Of a stretch of DNA of 64,000 bases, positions 15,650 through 24,243 are shown piece after piece. Source of the DNA: Brucellaceae bacterium (GTDB taxonomy: Bacteria > Pseudomonadota > Alphaproteobacteria > Rhizobiales > Rhizobiaceae). The notes below the pieces were generated by a model. It saw only the letters and a program-made list of their open reading frames with translations. It was not told the DNA's origin and searched no databases. Each line of letters begins with the position of its first letter. The stretch's first letter is position 1. Both the position numbers and the translations under genes were made by a program. The stretch spans positions 496,001 to 560,000 of the forward strand of contig JACKJV010000001.1 of assembly GCA_020637775.1 (NCBI GenBank), in the 5' to 3' direction.

Positions 15650-16452
15650 ACCATTCCGTCGACATCCTTGTGGAACGCCTGAACGGCCTGACGCCGCGCA
15701 TCGCCTTCGTGCTCGGCTCCGGCCTCGGCACGCTTGTCGAGGGCGTGGAGAATGCCATTCGCATCCCCTATGGCGACCTGCCGGGCTTTCCCAAAAGCGG
15801 GGTGACCGGCCATGCCGGGGAAGTGGTGGCGGGTCATCTGGGCGGCGTCCCGGTGCTCATGCTGTCGGGCCGCAGCCACTATTACGAACACGCCAATGCC
15901 GCGGCCATGCGGCCCGCGCTGGAAGCGCTGCAGGGCCTTGGCATCAAGCGCATCGTCCTCACAAATGCCGCCGGATCACTGGAAGAGAGCCTGCCGCCGG
16001 GCTCGGTCATGCTGATCGAGGATCACATCAACTTTTCCGGCTCCAATCCGCTTTTTCACGAGCCGACCGACCGTCGTTTCGTCGGCATGACGGAGGCCTA
16101 TGACAAGACCATGCGCGCAGCCATCGAAACGGCGGCGCAGGCCGAAGGCATCGCGCTTGGCAAGGGCGTCTACATGTGGTTTTCCGGCCCGTCTTTCGAG
16201 ACGCCGGCGGAAATCCGCATGGCCCGAATCCTGGGCGCCACTGCCGTCGGCATGTCCACCGTGCCGGAAGTCATCCTTGCCCGCTTCCTGGGCCTGCGTG
16301 TCGCCGCCTGTTCGGTGATCACCAATCATGCCGCCGGCATGACGGGCGCGGAACTGTCGCACCAGGAAACCAAGGACATGGCGCCGGAAGGTGGCCGCAA
16401 GCTTGCCGCGATCCTCACCCGCGCCCTGGCGCAAGGAGACCTGAATGGCTGA
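15646..16452 (+). CDS. punA: Purine-nucleoside phosphorylase, trimeric class
   Basis: The 268-residue enzyme cleaves purine nucleosides with phosphate to the base and ribose 1-phosphate. Key segments are VLGSGLG near residue 23, SGRSHYYEHANAA near 77, LTNAAGSL near 107, VYMWFSGPSFETPAEIRM near 172 and the base-binding SVITNHAAG near 225. These are typical of the trimeric inosine/guanosine-preferring class. It overlaps cdd by four bases and deoC by eight. Confidence 0.95.
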   Translation: MNHSVDILVERLNGLTPRIAFVLGSGLGTLVEGVENAIRIPYGDLPGFPKSGVTGHAGEVVAGHLGGVPVLMLSGRSHYYEHANAAAMRPALEALQGLGIKRIVLTNAAGSLEESLPPGSVMLIEDHINFSGSNPLFHEPTDRRFVGMTEAYDKTMRAAIETAAQAEGIALGKGVYMWFSGPSFETPAEIRMARILGATAVGMSTVPEVILARFLGLRVAACSVITNHAAGMTGAELSHQETKDMAPEGGRKLAAILTRALAQGDLNG

Positions 16453-17209
16453 AGACACGGATGCGGCCCTTGCCGCCCGGCTGATATCCTGCCTCGATCT
16501 TACCGAACTCGGTGATGCCTGCACCGGCGCCGATGTCGACCGGCTGCTGGATCGCGCGGTGACGCCGGCAGGCCCGGTGGCCGCGGTCTGCGTCTGGCCG
16601 CGCTTCGTCGCCCGATGCCGCGACCGTCTGGCCGGCACCGGCATCCGCATCGCCACCGTCGTCAATTTTCCGCATGGCAGCGAGCACTTCGAAGACGCGC
16701 TGGAAGAGACCCGCCGTGCGATCGCCGATGGCGCGGACGAGATCGACATGGTGATCAGCCGGTCGAGGATCCCCGGCGAGCCGGATTTCGTGAGCCGACA
16801 GGTGGCCGCCTTCGTCGCGGCTGCTGGCGCCCACCCGGTCAAGGCGATCCTGGAGAGCGGGGAAATGAAGGACGACGGCGACGTCCGCGCCGCTGCCCGT
16901 GCGGCCATTGCCGGCGGCGCGCGATTCATCAAGACATCGACCGGCAAGACCCCGCACGGCGCCTCGCTCGATGCGGCCCGTGTCATGCTGGAGGAAATCC
17001 GCGCATCCGGCAGGCCGGTCGGCCTGAAGCCCTCGGGCGGCGTGCGGACACTGGCCGACGGCAAGGCCTATCTCGATCTGGCGGCCGGGATCATGGGGCC
17101 GGACTGGGCGACGCCGCAGACCTTCCGAATCGGCGCCTCGGGCATCCTTTCCGATCTTCTGGCCCATGCCGGGGCGGGCGGCGAGGCCGGCGCCGGCGAA
17201 GGCTACTGA
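16445..17209 (+). CDS. deoC: Deoxyribose-phosphate aldolase
   Basis: DeoC splits 2-deoxyribose 5-phosphate into glyceraldehyde 3-phosphate and acetaldehyde. The 254-residue protein has the catalytic aspartate in DEIDMV near residue 98, the second lysine in VKAILESGEM, and the Schiff-base lysine in FIKTSTGKTPHGA near 161. It overlaps punA by eight bases and its stop shares a base with the deoA start. A phosphopentomutase (deoB) needed to link PNP products to DeoC is not in this window. Confidence 0.95.
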   Translation: MAEDTDAALAARLISCLDLTELGDACTGADVDRLLDRAVTPAGPVAAVCVWPRFVARCRDRLAGTGIRIATVVNFPHGSEHFEDALEETRRAIADGADEIDMVISRSRIPGEPDFVSRQVAAFVAAAGAHPVKAILESGEMKDDGDVRAAARAAIAGGARFIKTSTGKTPHGASLDAARVMLEEIRASGRPVGLKPSGGVRTLADGKAYLDLAAGIMGPDWATPQTFRIGASGILSDLLAHAGAGGEAGAGEGY

Positions 17210-18522
17210 TGCTCACCCGCGAGATCATCCGCAAGAAACGCGATGGCGGCAGGCTCCCGGCCGACGAGATCCGCCATCTCGTTGCCGGAATGACATCCGG
17301 GGCTGTTTCCGAAGGCCAGGTGGCGGCCTTTGCCATGGCCGTGTTCTTCCGTGGCCTCGAGCCGGAGGAAGGCGTCGCGCTGACGCTGGCCATGCGCGAT
17401 TCCGGCACCGTGCTCGACTGGTCGGACCTGCCCGGCCCGGTGACCGACAAGCATTCGACCGGCGGCGTCGGCGACAATGTCTCGCTCATGCTCGCGCCCA
17501 TCGTGGCGGCCTGCGGTGCCTATGTGCCGATGATTTCCGGCCGGGGACTGGGCCATACCGGCGGCACGCTGGACAAGATGGATTCCATACCCGGCTATCG
17601 AAGCCAGCCGGACAACGCGCTCTTCCGCGCCTGCGTGAAGGAGACCGGCTGCGCCATCATCGGCCAGACCGGTGACCTGGCGCCGGCCGACAAGCGCTTC
17701 TACGCCATTCGCGACGTGACCGCGACGGTGGAATCGATCCCGCTCATCACGGCATCCATCCTGTCGAAAAAACTGGCCGCCGGGCTTCAGTCGCTGGTGC
17801 TCGACGTCAAATGCGGCAATGGCGCCTTCATGGAAACCGGCCGCGAGGCGGGCAAACTGGCCCGCCGCCTTGTCGAGGTTGCCAATGGCGCCGGCCTGAA
17901 GACCCATGCGCTGGTGACAGGCATGAACGAGCCGCTGGCTTCGGCGGCTGGCAATGCGCTGGAAGTGATGAATGCGGTGGATTTCCTGACCGGCAGGCAC
18001 CGTGACGCGCGGCTGGAGAAGGTGGTGCTGGCCCTTGCCGCCGAAATGCTGCAATTGAGCGGAATCGCCGCATCGAACCACGAGGGTGCCCAGCGTGCCA
18101 TCGAGGCGCTTGACGGCGGGCGTGCCGCGGAGGTTTTCGCGCGCATGGTGTCGCGTCTCGGCGGCCCGTCCGACTTCATGGAAAAGGCTGGCGCCCATCT
18201 CGGTTCGGCGCCGGTTCAGGTGGACGTGCCTGCACCGGCGGCAGGCTTCGTGGCCGGCATCGATACGCGCGCCATCGGAGTCGCGGTCGTTGCCCTCGGC
18301 GGCGGGCGGCAAACGGTGGATGACGCGATCGACCCGCAGGTCGGCCTGTCCGGGCTCCTTCCTGTGGGCACCCATGTCTCCAGGGGCGATCCGCTGGCCC
18401 GCGTCCATGCCCGCGACCGGGCGGCCGCCGAGCGGGCGACTGCCGACGTGGTCCGCGCTTGCCAAATCGTGCAGGACAAGCAGCGGCCCGCACCGGCTGT
18501 GCTCCGCCGTATCACTGCATGA
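17209..18522 (+). CDS. deoA: Thymidine phosphorylase
   Basis: DeoA converts thymidine and deoxyuridine to the base and deoxyribose 1-phosphate. The 437-residue protein shows the family segments DKHSTGGVGDNVSLMLAPIV near residue 81 and SGRGLGHTGGTLDKMDSIPG near 109, then LVLDVKCGNGAFM near 200. It is the last gene of the transport and salvage operon. The stop is 12 bp from the end of a convergent gene. Confidence 0.96.
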   Translation: MLTREIIRKKRDGGRLPADEIRHLVAGMTSGAVSEGQVAAFAMAVFFRGLEPEEGVALTLAMRDSGTVLDWSDLPGPVTDKHSTGGVGDNVSLMLAPIVAACGAYVPMISGRGLGHTGGTLDKMDSIPGYRSQPDNALFRACVKETGCAIIGQTGDLAPADKRFYAIRDVTATVESIPLITASILSKKLAAGLQSLVLDVKCGNGAFMETGREAGKLARRLVEVANGAGLKTHALVTGMNEPLASAAGNALEVMNAVDFLTGRHRDARLEKVVLALAAEMLQLSGIAASNHEGAQRAIEALDGGRAAEVFARMVSRLGGPSDFMEKAGAHLGSAPVQVDVPAPAAGFVAGIDTRAIGVAVVALGGGRQTVDDAIDPQVGLSGLLPVGTHVSRGDPLARVHARDRAAAERATADVVRACQIVQDKQRPAPAVLRRITA

Positions 18523-18534
18523 CAGGCAGGGCCG

Positions 18535-19083
18535 CTATCGTTCCAGAAGCAAGGTGTTGCCCCGGACCTGGAAACTGTCCAGACGCTTGAGAAAGCTCAT
18601 GCCGATCAGCGTTCCCGCCAGCGCCTTGTCGTCCAGGACCACGGCCTTCACATGGTCGATTTCGATCCGCCCGACCTGGACACGGTCGATCACCGCGGCG
18701 GCCGCCTTGGTCTTGCCGTTGGCGGTATTGACCTCATAGATGAAATCGGCGTTCGAAAGCCTGATGCCGATCCGCCGCGCCGTCGACCGGTTGATGGCCA
18801 CCAGCGTTGCGCCCGTATCGACCATGGCGGTCGTTCGGCGCCCGTTCAGCCGGAATTCGTCGCGGAAATGGCCAAGTTCATCGATGCGGATATGGTGCCT
18901 GCGGCCGGAGAGCGGGCCGGCGGCGGTCTTTTCCGGCGCTGTTTCGACCCTGGAGAGCTGAAGCGCGTCATCCTCATGCACCCTTTTGGCAATGGTGCGC
19001 AAAAGGTCCGGATTGGACTGGATGAGCACAGGCACAGAGGCGGAAAGGCCTACGAAAACGCTCAGCAGGATCAGATTCTTCAT
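18535..19083 (-). CDS. Membrane-anchored retroviral-type aspartic protease (clan AA)
   Basis: The 182-residue protein has an N-terminal hydrophobic segment (residues 3-20, uncleaved anchor or signal), a spacer, and one aspartic-protease domain with the active-site motif MVDTGATLVAI (D89) and the C-terminal GTLIGMSFLKRLDSF flap region. Such single-domain proteases act as dimers in the periplasm of alphaproteobacteria; their substrates are unknown. The start MKNLILLSVF at 19083 is preferred because it places the hydrophobic segment at the N terminus. It is convergent with deoA. Confidence 0.87.
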   Translation of the reverse strand: MKNLILLSVFVGLSASVPVLIQSNPDLLRTIAKRVHEDDALQLSRVETAPEKTAAGPLSGRRHHIRIDELGHFRDEFRLNGRRTTAMVDTGATLVAINRSTARRIGIRLSNADFIYEVNTANGKTKAAAAVIDRVQVGRIEIDHVKAVVLDDKALAGTLIGMSFLKRLDSFQVRGNTLLLER

Positions 19084-19221
19084 GGCGCGCTCCCTCGGCA
19101 CGCCATGAAACCGCAAGAATGTGTGGGACCGCTTAACGCGGCCATGGCGGGCGCGGCTTTCGCGCGCTTGCGTTAATGCAGGCTTACCGGCGCGCAACCT
19201 TCCTGCCAGAGGCAAGCCGGC

Positions 19222-19851
19222 CTATTTCGTGCCGTACATACGGTCGCCCGCATCGCCAAGGCCGGGCACGATATAGCCCTTCTCGTTGAGATGGCTGTCG
19301 ATGGCGGCAGTATAGATGGGCACGTCGGGATGGGCCCTGGAGAAATTCTCCACGCCTTCGGGGGCGGCCAGAAGGCAGACGAACCGCAGGTTGTTGGCGC
19401 CGCGTTCCTTGAGCTTGTGCACGGCGGAGATGGCCGAATTGGCGGTCGCCAGCATCGGATCGACCACGATGACAAGACGGTTGCCGAGTTCGCCCGGTGC
19501 CTTGAAATAGTATTCGACAGCCTCCAGCGTGTCATGGTCGCGGTAAAGGCCGATATGGGCGACGCGGGCTGCGGGAACGAGATCGAGCATGCCTTCCAGC
19601 AAGCCGTTTCCAGCCCGCAGAACCGAGGCAAAGACCAGCTTCTTGCCTTCCAGTGTCGGCGCATCCATGCCCATCAGCGGCGTCTCGATATGCTTGGTCG
19701 TGAGTTCCAGGTTGCGGGTGACCTCATAGCAAAGCAGATGGGAAATCTCCTTCAGCAGGCGGCGGAAGCCAGCCGTCGAGGTTTCCTTGTCGCGCATGAT
19801 CGTCAGTTTGTGCTGGACGAGCGGGTGATCGACGACGGTGACGTTCGCCAT
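19222..19851 (-). CDS. upp: Uracil phosphoribosyltransferase
   Basis: Upp makes UMP from uracil and PRPP. The 209-residue protein starts [17 protein letters not shown], the family N terminus, and contains [13 protein letters not shown], the PRPP loop [12 protein letters not shown] and the C-terminal [13 protein letters not shown]. It uses the uracil released by the salvage enzymes encoded just upstream. It is transcribed divergently from the cyclic-nucleotide-domain gene. Confidence 0.97.
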   Translation of the reverse strand: MANVTVVDHPLVQHKLTIMRDKETSTAGFRRLLKEISHLLCYEVTRNLELTTKHIETPLMGMDAPTLEGKKLVFASVLRAGNGLLEGMLDLVPAARVAHIGLYRDHDTLEAVEYYFKAPGELGNRLVIVVDPMLATANSAISAVHKLKERGANNLRFVCLLAAPEGVENFSRAHPDVPIYTAAIDSHLNEKGYIVPGLGDAGDRMYGTK

Positions 19852-19914
19852 GTTGGGTCTCCGATACGTTTTTCCGGCCGCAAGAGTAACGGGGCCGCAC
19901 CCCATGTGCCACAG

Positions 19915-19935
19915 GTCACAGCCGGACTGTCACAG
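19915..19935. repeat. Direct repeat in the upp divergent promoter region
   Basis: GTCACAG occurs at 19915-19921 and again at 19929-19935, 14 bp apart, in the gap between upp and the divergent gene. Tandem heptamers like these often mark regulator sites. No regulator is suggested by neighbours. Confidence 0.25.
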
Positions 19936-19992
19936 TTTTTGTATGAAATTTCACCGGGGGTCGTCGCACAGATCCTGTGCCGGGGACAAGTG

Positions 19993-20736
19993 ATGGACCT
20001 GACATTCGAATCGGCCTTTTCCGCCGGCGGCATGCTTGGTCATGCCTCCTATCTTCTGCTGGTCATTTCCATGACCATGCGCCGCATGGTGCTGTTGCGC
20101 CTGTTCGTCATCGCATCGGCAATCGTCGGCATCACCTATGCCGCCGCAATCCTGCGCGACCCGGTCTCCACCTTCTGGGAAAGCCTGCTGATCACGACCA
20201 ACCTGCTGCAGCTGTCGTGGACATGGTGGGTCAACCGGCGGACGGTGTTCACGGCCGAGGAAAAGGCGCTGGCCGAAAACCTCCTGCCCGGATTGCCCCC
20301 GGGCGCGGCCCTGCGGTTCATCGGCCAGGGCGCATGGGTGGATCTCATGCCCGGAACCGTTCTGGCGGCGCAGGGGCAAGCGGTGGGAAACCTCGTCTGG
20401 CTTGCCACCGGCCAGACCGCCATCATGATCGACGGAACCGATTTCGGCCATTGCGGCGCAGGCGAGATCATTGGCGAATTCTCGGCGATGAGCGGTGCGC
20501 CGGCCACGGCGACCGTTGTGGTGTCGCACCCCGTCCGCGCCTGGATGATGGATGCGGAGCGGCTGCGCTTGATCGTGGCGCACAAGGACGCGACCGCGCA
20601 GGCACTGGAAGCCGGCCTCTCGAAAGACATGCGCCGGAAACTGGAGCGCGCGAACGGCCGGGTAAAGGCGTTGTCCGGCCGGACCGGCCGGACCGCCCTC
20701 CCCGTATCGGTCAGCGATCTGCCAGCCGCGCCATGA
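19993..20736 (+). CDS. Membrane protein with cyclic-nucleotide-binding-like domain (Popeye-like layout)
   Basis: The 247-residue protein has three hydrophobic segments (about residues 14-30, 33-52 and 60-76), the motif WTWWVNRR, then a cyclic-nucleotide-binding-like domain. In that domain GEIIGEFSAMSG is followed by APATATV at the phosphate-binding cassette. The Glu is kept, but the Arg that contacts the cyclic phosphate in CRP-type domains is replaced (P-A-T instead of P-R-T/A). Three helices followed by such a domain is the layout of Popeye-domain proteins. It overlaps add by 26 bp at the 3' ends. A regulatory or scaffold role at the membrane is inference. Confidence 0.8.
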   Translation: MDLTFESAFSAGGMLGHASYLLLVISMTMRRMVLLRLFVIASAIVGITYAAAILRDPVSTFWESLLITTNLLQLSWTWWVNRRTVFTAEEKALAENLLPGLPPGAALRFIGQGAWVDLMPGTVLAAQGQAVGNLVWLATGQTAIMIDGTDFGHCGAGEIIGEFSAMSGAPATATVVVSHPVRAWMMDAERLRLIVAHKDATAQALEAGLSKDMRRKLERANGRVKALSGRTGRTALPVSVSDLPAAP

Positions 20737-21685
20737 GCGTGGCCCGCGTCTCCTCGTCCACGAACGCCGCCTCGATGGCGGTGCGGGTCAAGGCAAGGAG
20801 CGCCGTGTCGTCGAGGCCGAAATGCGTCCGCGCGATGTCATATTCATGCCCGATGGTGGAATGGAAATGCGGCGGATCGTCGGAATTGAGTGTCACCCGG
20901 CAGCCCGCCTGCATCAGCGCCGGCAGGGGATGGTCGGCGAAGGAGGCAAAGACGCCAAGCGCGATGTTGGAGCCGGGGCAGCATTCCAGCACCACGCCCT
21001 CGTCGGCAATGCGGCGCACCAGGTCGGGGTTCTCGATGGCGCGAACGCCATGGCCGATGCGCGAAGGCCGGATGTGGTCCAGCGCGCAGGCCACGCTTTC
21101 CCAGCCGCACAATTCGCCGGCATGAACCGTGATGCCAAGACCGGCCTCGCGCGCAAGATCAAAGGCCTGCACGAAATCGGCCAGTGCGCCCATGCGCTCG
21201 TCTCCGGCCATGCCGAAGCCCGACACGATGGCCCGGTCGCAACGGGTGGCGAACCGCGCCGCGTCGATGACCGAATCGACGCCGAAATGGCGAACGCCGG
21301 TCACGATCTGACGCGATTCGATGCCTGTCTTCTCCCTTGCCCGCGCCATGCCCTCGGCCAGTCCTTCCGTATAGGCCTCCGGCGAAAGCCCGGCATGGCG
21401 GGCATGATCGGGCGAGGTGAAGAACTCGGCATAGATGGCGCCTTCGGCGGCGATCGAAACGAGGTAATCCTCCGCCAGAAGCGCATAGTCCTCCGGCGTG
21501 CGGAACAGGGCGGCGGCGGCGTCATAGGCGGCGAGGAAACTGGTGAAGTCCTGCCACACATAGGCATTGTCGCGGATGAAGACGGCCATGTCGGCATGGT
21601 ATTTCTCTGCCTGCCCGAGCACGAGCGCGGGGGCGGCAGCGCCTTCGATATGGCAGTGGATCTCGGCCTTCGGCAATCGGGACAC
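20711..21685 (-). CDS. add: Adenosine deaminase
   Basis: Add converts adenosine and deoxyadenosine to inosine and deoxyinosine, the substrates of the PNP encoded upstream. The 324-residue protein has zinc ligands in EIHCHIEG near the N terminus, ITVHAGE in the middle, and TLNSDDPPHFHST late. A GTG at 21685 preceded by AGAAGGAAATTCCAC is the best start (VSRLPKAEIHCH); a TTG 33 bp earlier lacks a good ribosome site. Its 3' end overlaps the convergent membrane-protein gene by 26 bp. Confidence 0.94.
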   Translation of the reverse strand: MSRLPKAEIHCHIEGAAAPALVLGQAEKYHADMAVFIRDNAYVWQDFTSFLAAYDAAAALFRTPEDYALLAEDYLVSIAAEGAIYAEFFTSPDHARHAGLSPEAYTEGLAEGMARAREKTGIESRQIVTGVRHFGVDSVIDAARFATRCDRAIVSGFGMAGDERMGALADFVQAFDLAREAGLGITVHAGELCGWESVACALDHIRPSRIGHGVRAIENPDLVRRIADEGVVLECCPGSNIALGVFASFADHPLPALMQAGCRVTLNSDDPPHFHSTIGHEYDIARTHFGLDDTALLALTRTAIEAAFVDEETRATLMARLADR

Positions 21686-21817
21686 GTGGAATTTCCTTCT
21701 TTTCAACGGTGCGGGCAAAGGGCACGCAGGGCCTGCGCCGCTTCATCGCGGTTTTCACGATAGCGCGCCCGGGAATTATCTTCTATGGTCCCGCGCGACT
21801 TGCGACAGGTGGATTTG

Positions 21818-22594
21818 ATGTCAGGCAACCGGACAACCGCTTCAGGCGGCATGGAGACGAGTTACGGCTTCCGCACGGTGGAAAGCGGCGAGAAACAGGG
21901 CCTTGTCAACGACGTCTTCCACAAGGTCGCCGAGCGCTACGACATCATGAACGACCTCATGTCCGCCGGCCTGCACCGGGCGTGGAAGGATGCCATGGTG
22001 GCGTGGCTGAACCCGCCGAAGCGTGCCGGCTGGCATGTGCTCGACGTGGCTGGCGGCACGGGCGACATCGCGTTCCGCATCGTGGAGGCTTCCGGCCGCA
22101 ATGCCGAGGCCACGGTGCTCGACATCAACGGTTCCATGCTGGCGGTGGGCCAGGACCGCGCCGTCAAGCGCGGCCTCGATGACCGGATCACCTTCGTCGA
22201 GGCCAATGCGGAGGAACTGCCCTTCGCCGACGATACGTTCGACGCCTATACGATCGCCTTCGGCATCCGCAACGTGCCGCGCATCGACGTTGCGCTTTCG
22301 GAGGCCTTCCGTGTGCTCAAGACCGGCGGGCGCCTGATGGTGCTGGAGTTTTCCGAGGTCGGCATGCCCTTCCTCGACCGTGTCTACGAGGCATGGTCGT
22401 TCAATGCCATTCCGCGCATCGGGCAGGCGGTGACCGGCGATGGCGAGCCTTATCGCTATCTCGTCGAATCGATTCGCAAATTTCCCAACCAGCGCGATTT
22501 CGCCACCATGATCGGCCGCGCCGGCTTCGACCGCGTGACCTGGCGCGATTATTCCGGCGGCATTTGCGCATTGCATTCCGGCTGGAAACTGTAA
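21818..22594 (+). CDS. ubiE: Ubiquinone/menaquinone C-methyltransferase UbiE
   Basis: UbiE carries out the C-methylation step in ubiquinone synthesis. The 258-residue protein has [19 protein letters not shown] near residue 15, the SAM motif [13 protein letters not shown] near 74, and the family motifs [11 protein letters not shown] and EFSEV. It starts behind AGGTGGA and is followed at 7 bp by ubiB, the conserved ubiE-ubiB pair. Confidence 0.97.
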   Translation: MSGNRTTASGGMETSYGFRTVESGEKQGLVNDVFHKVAERYDIMNDLMSAGLHRAWKDAMVAWLNPPKRAGWHVLDVAGGTGDIAFRIVEASGRNAEATVLDINGSMLAVGQDRAVKRGLDDRITFVEANAEELPFADDTFDAYTIAFGIRNVPRIDVALSEAFRVLKTGGRLMVLEFSEVGMPFLDRVYEAWSFNAIPRIGQAVTGDGEPYRYLVESIRKFPNQRDFATMIGRAGFDRVTWRDYSGGICALHSGWKL

Positions 22595-22601
22595 GGCCAA
22601 G

Positions 22602-24176
22602 ATGAGCACGATCGGCGCATATTTCCGGCTGGCCCGCGCGGGCTGGATCATGGTTCGCGAAGGTGTGATCGCCGCCGCGCCCGGGGAGCATCTGGAAGGC
22701 CTGCCGCGCCTTGGCTGGCAGGTGGCGCGGCTTCTGGCACGCCGCCGCGTGCGCGAGCGCGACCGCTCCGAACGCATGTCGCGGGCGCTCAATCGCCTCG
22801 GCCCCTCCTATGTCAAGCTCGGCCAGTTCATGGCCACGCGGCCGGATGTGGTGGGCCGGGAGATCGCGCTCGACCTGGCCCATTTGCAGGACCGGATGGA
22901 CTTCTTCTCCGGGGCAGCGGCCCGCAAGGCCGTCGAAACCTCGCTCGGACGCGCAGTGGAGGATGTATTCTCGCGCTTCGATCCGCCCATCGCGGCGGCT
23001 TCCATCGCCCAGGTTCACCCGGCCGAAATCGACGATGTGAACGGGCTGCGCAAGGTCGCCGTCAAGGTCATCCGCCCGGGCGTGCGCGAGCGCTTCGCCC
23101 ACGACAACGAAGCCTTCCTGCTTCTGTCGCAGTTGCAGGAGCGCTTCATTCCGGCCACGCGGCGGCTGCGCCCGGTGGAGGTGACGCGAACGCTGGAGCG
23201 GTCCACCCGCATAGAGATGGACCTGCGCCTGGAGGCAGCCGCCCTTTCGGAAATGGCGGCGAACACGCAGGACGATCCCGGATTCCGCCTGCCGCAGGTG
23301 GACTGGGAACGCACCGGCCGCGACGTGCTGACGATGGAGTGGATCGACGGCATCAAGATGTCGAACATCGAGGCGCTGCGCGCTTCCGGCCACGACCTGG
23401 AAAAGCTGGCCGCAACCATCATCCAGTCCTTCCTTCGCCATGCCCTTCGCGACGGGTTCTTCCATGCCGACATGCATCCCGGCAACCTGTTTGTCGACGA
23501 TGCCGGCCATATCGTTGCCGTGGACCTCGGCATTGCCGGCCGCATCGGCAAGAAGGAGCGCCGCTTCCTCGCCGAGATCCTCTACGGCTTCATCACCCGC
23601 GACTACCGCCGCGTGGCCGAGGTGCATTTCGAGGCCGGCTACGTGCCCGAACACCACGACGTGGCGAGCTTTGCCCAGGCGATCCGCGCCATTGGCGAGC
23701 CGATTCACGGGCAGTCGGCCGAAACCATTTCCATGGCCAAGCTGCTGACGCTGCTGTTCGAGGTGACCGAACTGTTCGACATGCAGACGCGGCCTGAATT
23801 GCTGCTGCTGCAAAAGACCATGGTGGTGGTCGAAGGGGTTGCCCGCGAACTCGATCCGGCCTTCAACATGTGGAAGACAGCCGAACCGGTGGTGGGCGAA
23901 TGGATCCGCGCCAATCTCGGCCCGCGCGGCATGGCCGAGGATGCTCGCGAGGGGCTGGGGGCGCTGGTCAACCTGGCGCGCCAGGCGCCCGAATTCTCCC
24001 GCCGTGCCGAGCGGCTGTCGCGCGAGCTCGATACCATGGCCGAAAACGGCCTGCGTTTCGACGAGGAAACGGCGCGTGCCATCGGCAAGGCGGAAGCCCG
24101 CCATACCCGTTCCGGGCAGATCGCGCTCTGGGTCATTGCCGCCTGCGCGCTCTGGATCGCCATCCAGGTGACGTGA
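22602..24176 (+). CDS. ubiB: UbiB/ABC1 family atypical kinase (ubiquinone biosynthesis)
   Basis: UbiB is an ADCK/ABC1-type protein kinase-like ATPase that supports ubiquinone synthesis at the membrane. The 524-residue protein contains the KxGQ motif (YVKLGQF, near residue 70), the alanine-rich loop AAASIAQVH near 130, the lysine in VAVKVIRPG, and HADMHPGNLFVDD as catalytic loop. A C-terminal hydrophobic helix (IALWVIAACALWIAIQV) anchors it to the inner membrane. It is cotranscribed with ubiE and lies 67 bp upstream of coaBC. Confidence 0.96.
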   Translation: MSTIGAYFRLARAGWIMVREGVIAAAPGEHLEGLPRLGWQVARLLARRRVRERDRSERMSRALNRLGPSYVKLGQFMATRPDVVGREIALDLAHLQDRMDFFSGAAARKAVETSLGRAVEDVFSRFDPPIAAASIAQVHPAEIDDVNGLRKVAVKVIRPGVRERFAHDNEAFLLLSQLQERFIPATRRLRPVEVTRTLERSTRIEMDLRLEAAALSEMAANTQDDPGFRLPQVDWERTGRDVLTMEWIDGIKMSNIEALRASGHDLEKLAATIIQSFLRHALRDGFFHADMHPGNLFVDDAGHIVAVDLGIAGRIGKKERRFLAEILYGFITRDYRRVAEVHFEAGYVPEHHDVASFAQAIRAIGEPIHGQSAETISMAKLLTLLFEVTELFDMQTRPELLLLQKTMVVVEGVARELDPAFNMWKTAEPVVGEWIRANLGPRGMAEDAREGLGALVNLARQAPEFSRRAERLSRELDTMAENGLRFDEETARAIGKAEARHTRSGQIALWVIAACALWIAIQVT

Positions 24177-24203
24177 CGACCGGATTGCCTTGCGCCAAAC
24201 ATT

Positions 24204-24222
24204 GTGATTGCATTGCAATCAC
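24204..24222. promoter_or_regulatory. Perfect 19-bp palindrome upstream of coaBC, probable operator
   Basis: GTGATTGCA-T-TGCAATCAC is a perfect inverted repeat centred at 24213, 21 bp before the coaBC start codon. The downstream protein has an N-terminal FitA-like ribbon-helix-helix DNA-binding domain, so autoregulation through this site is the natural reading. From memory, the half-site TGCAATCA differs by one base from the TGCTATCA half-site described for FitA of Neisseria; that comparison needs checking. Confidence 0.6.
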
Positions 24223-24243
24223 TGGAATTGACGGAACGCAATC

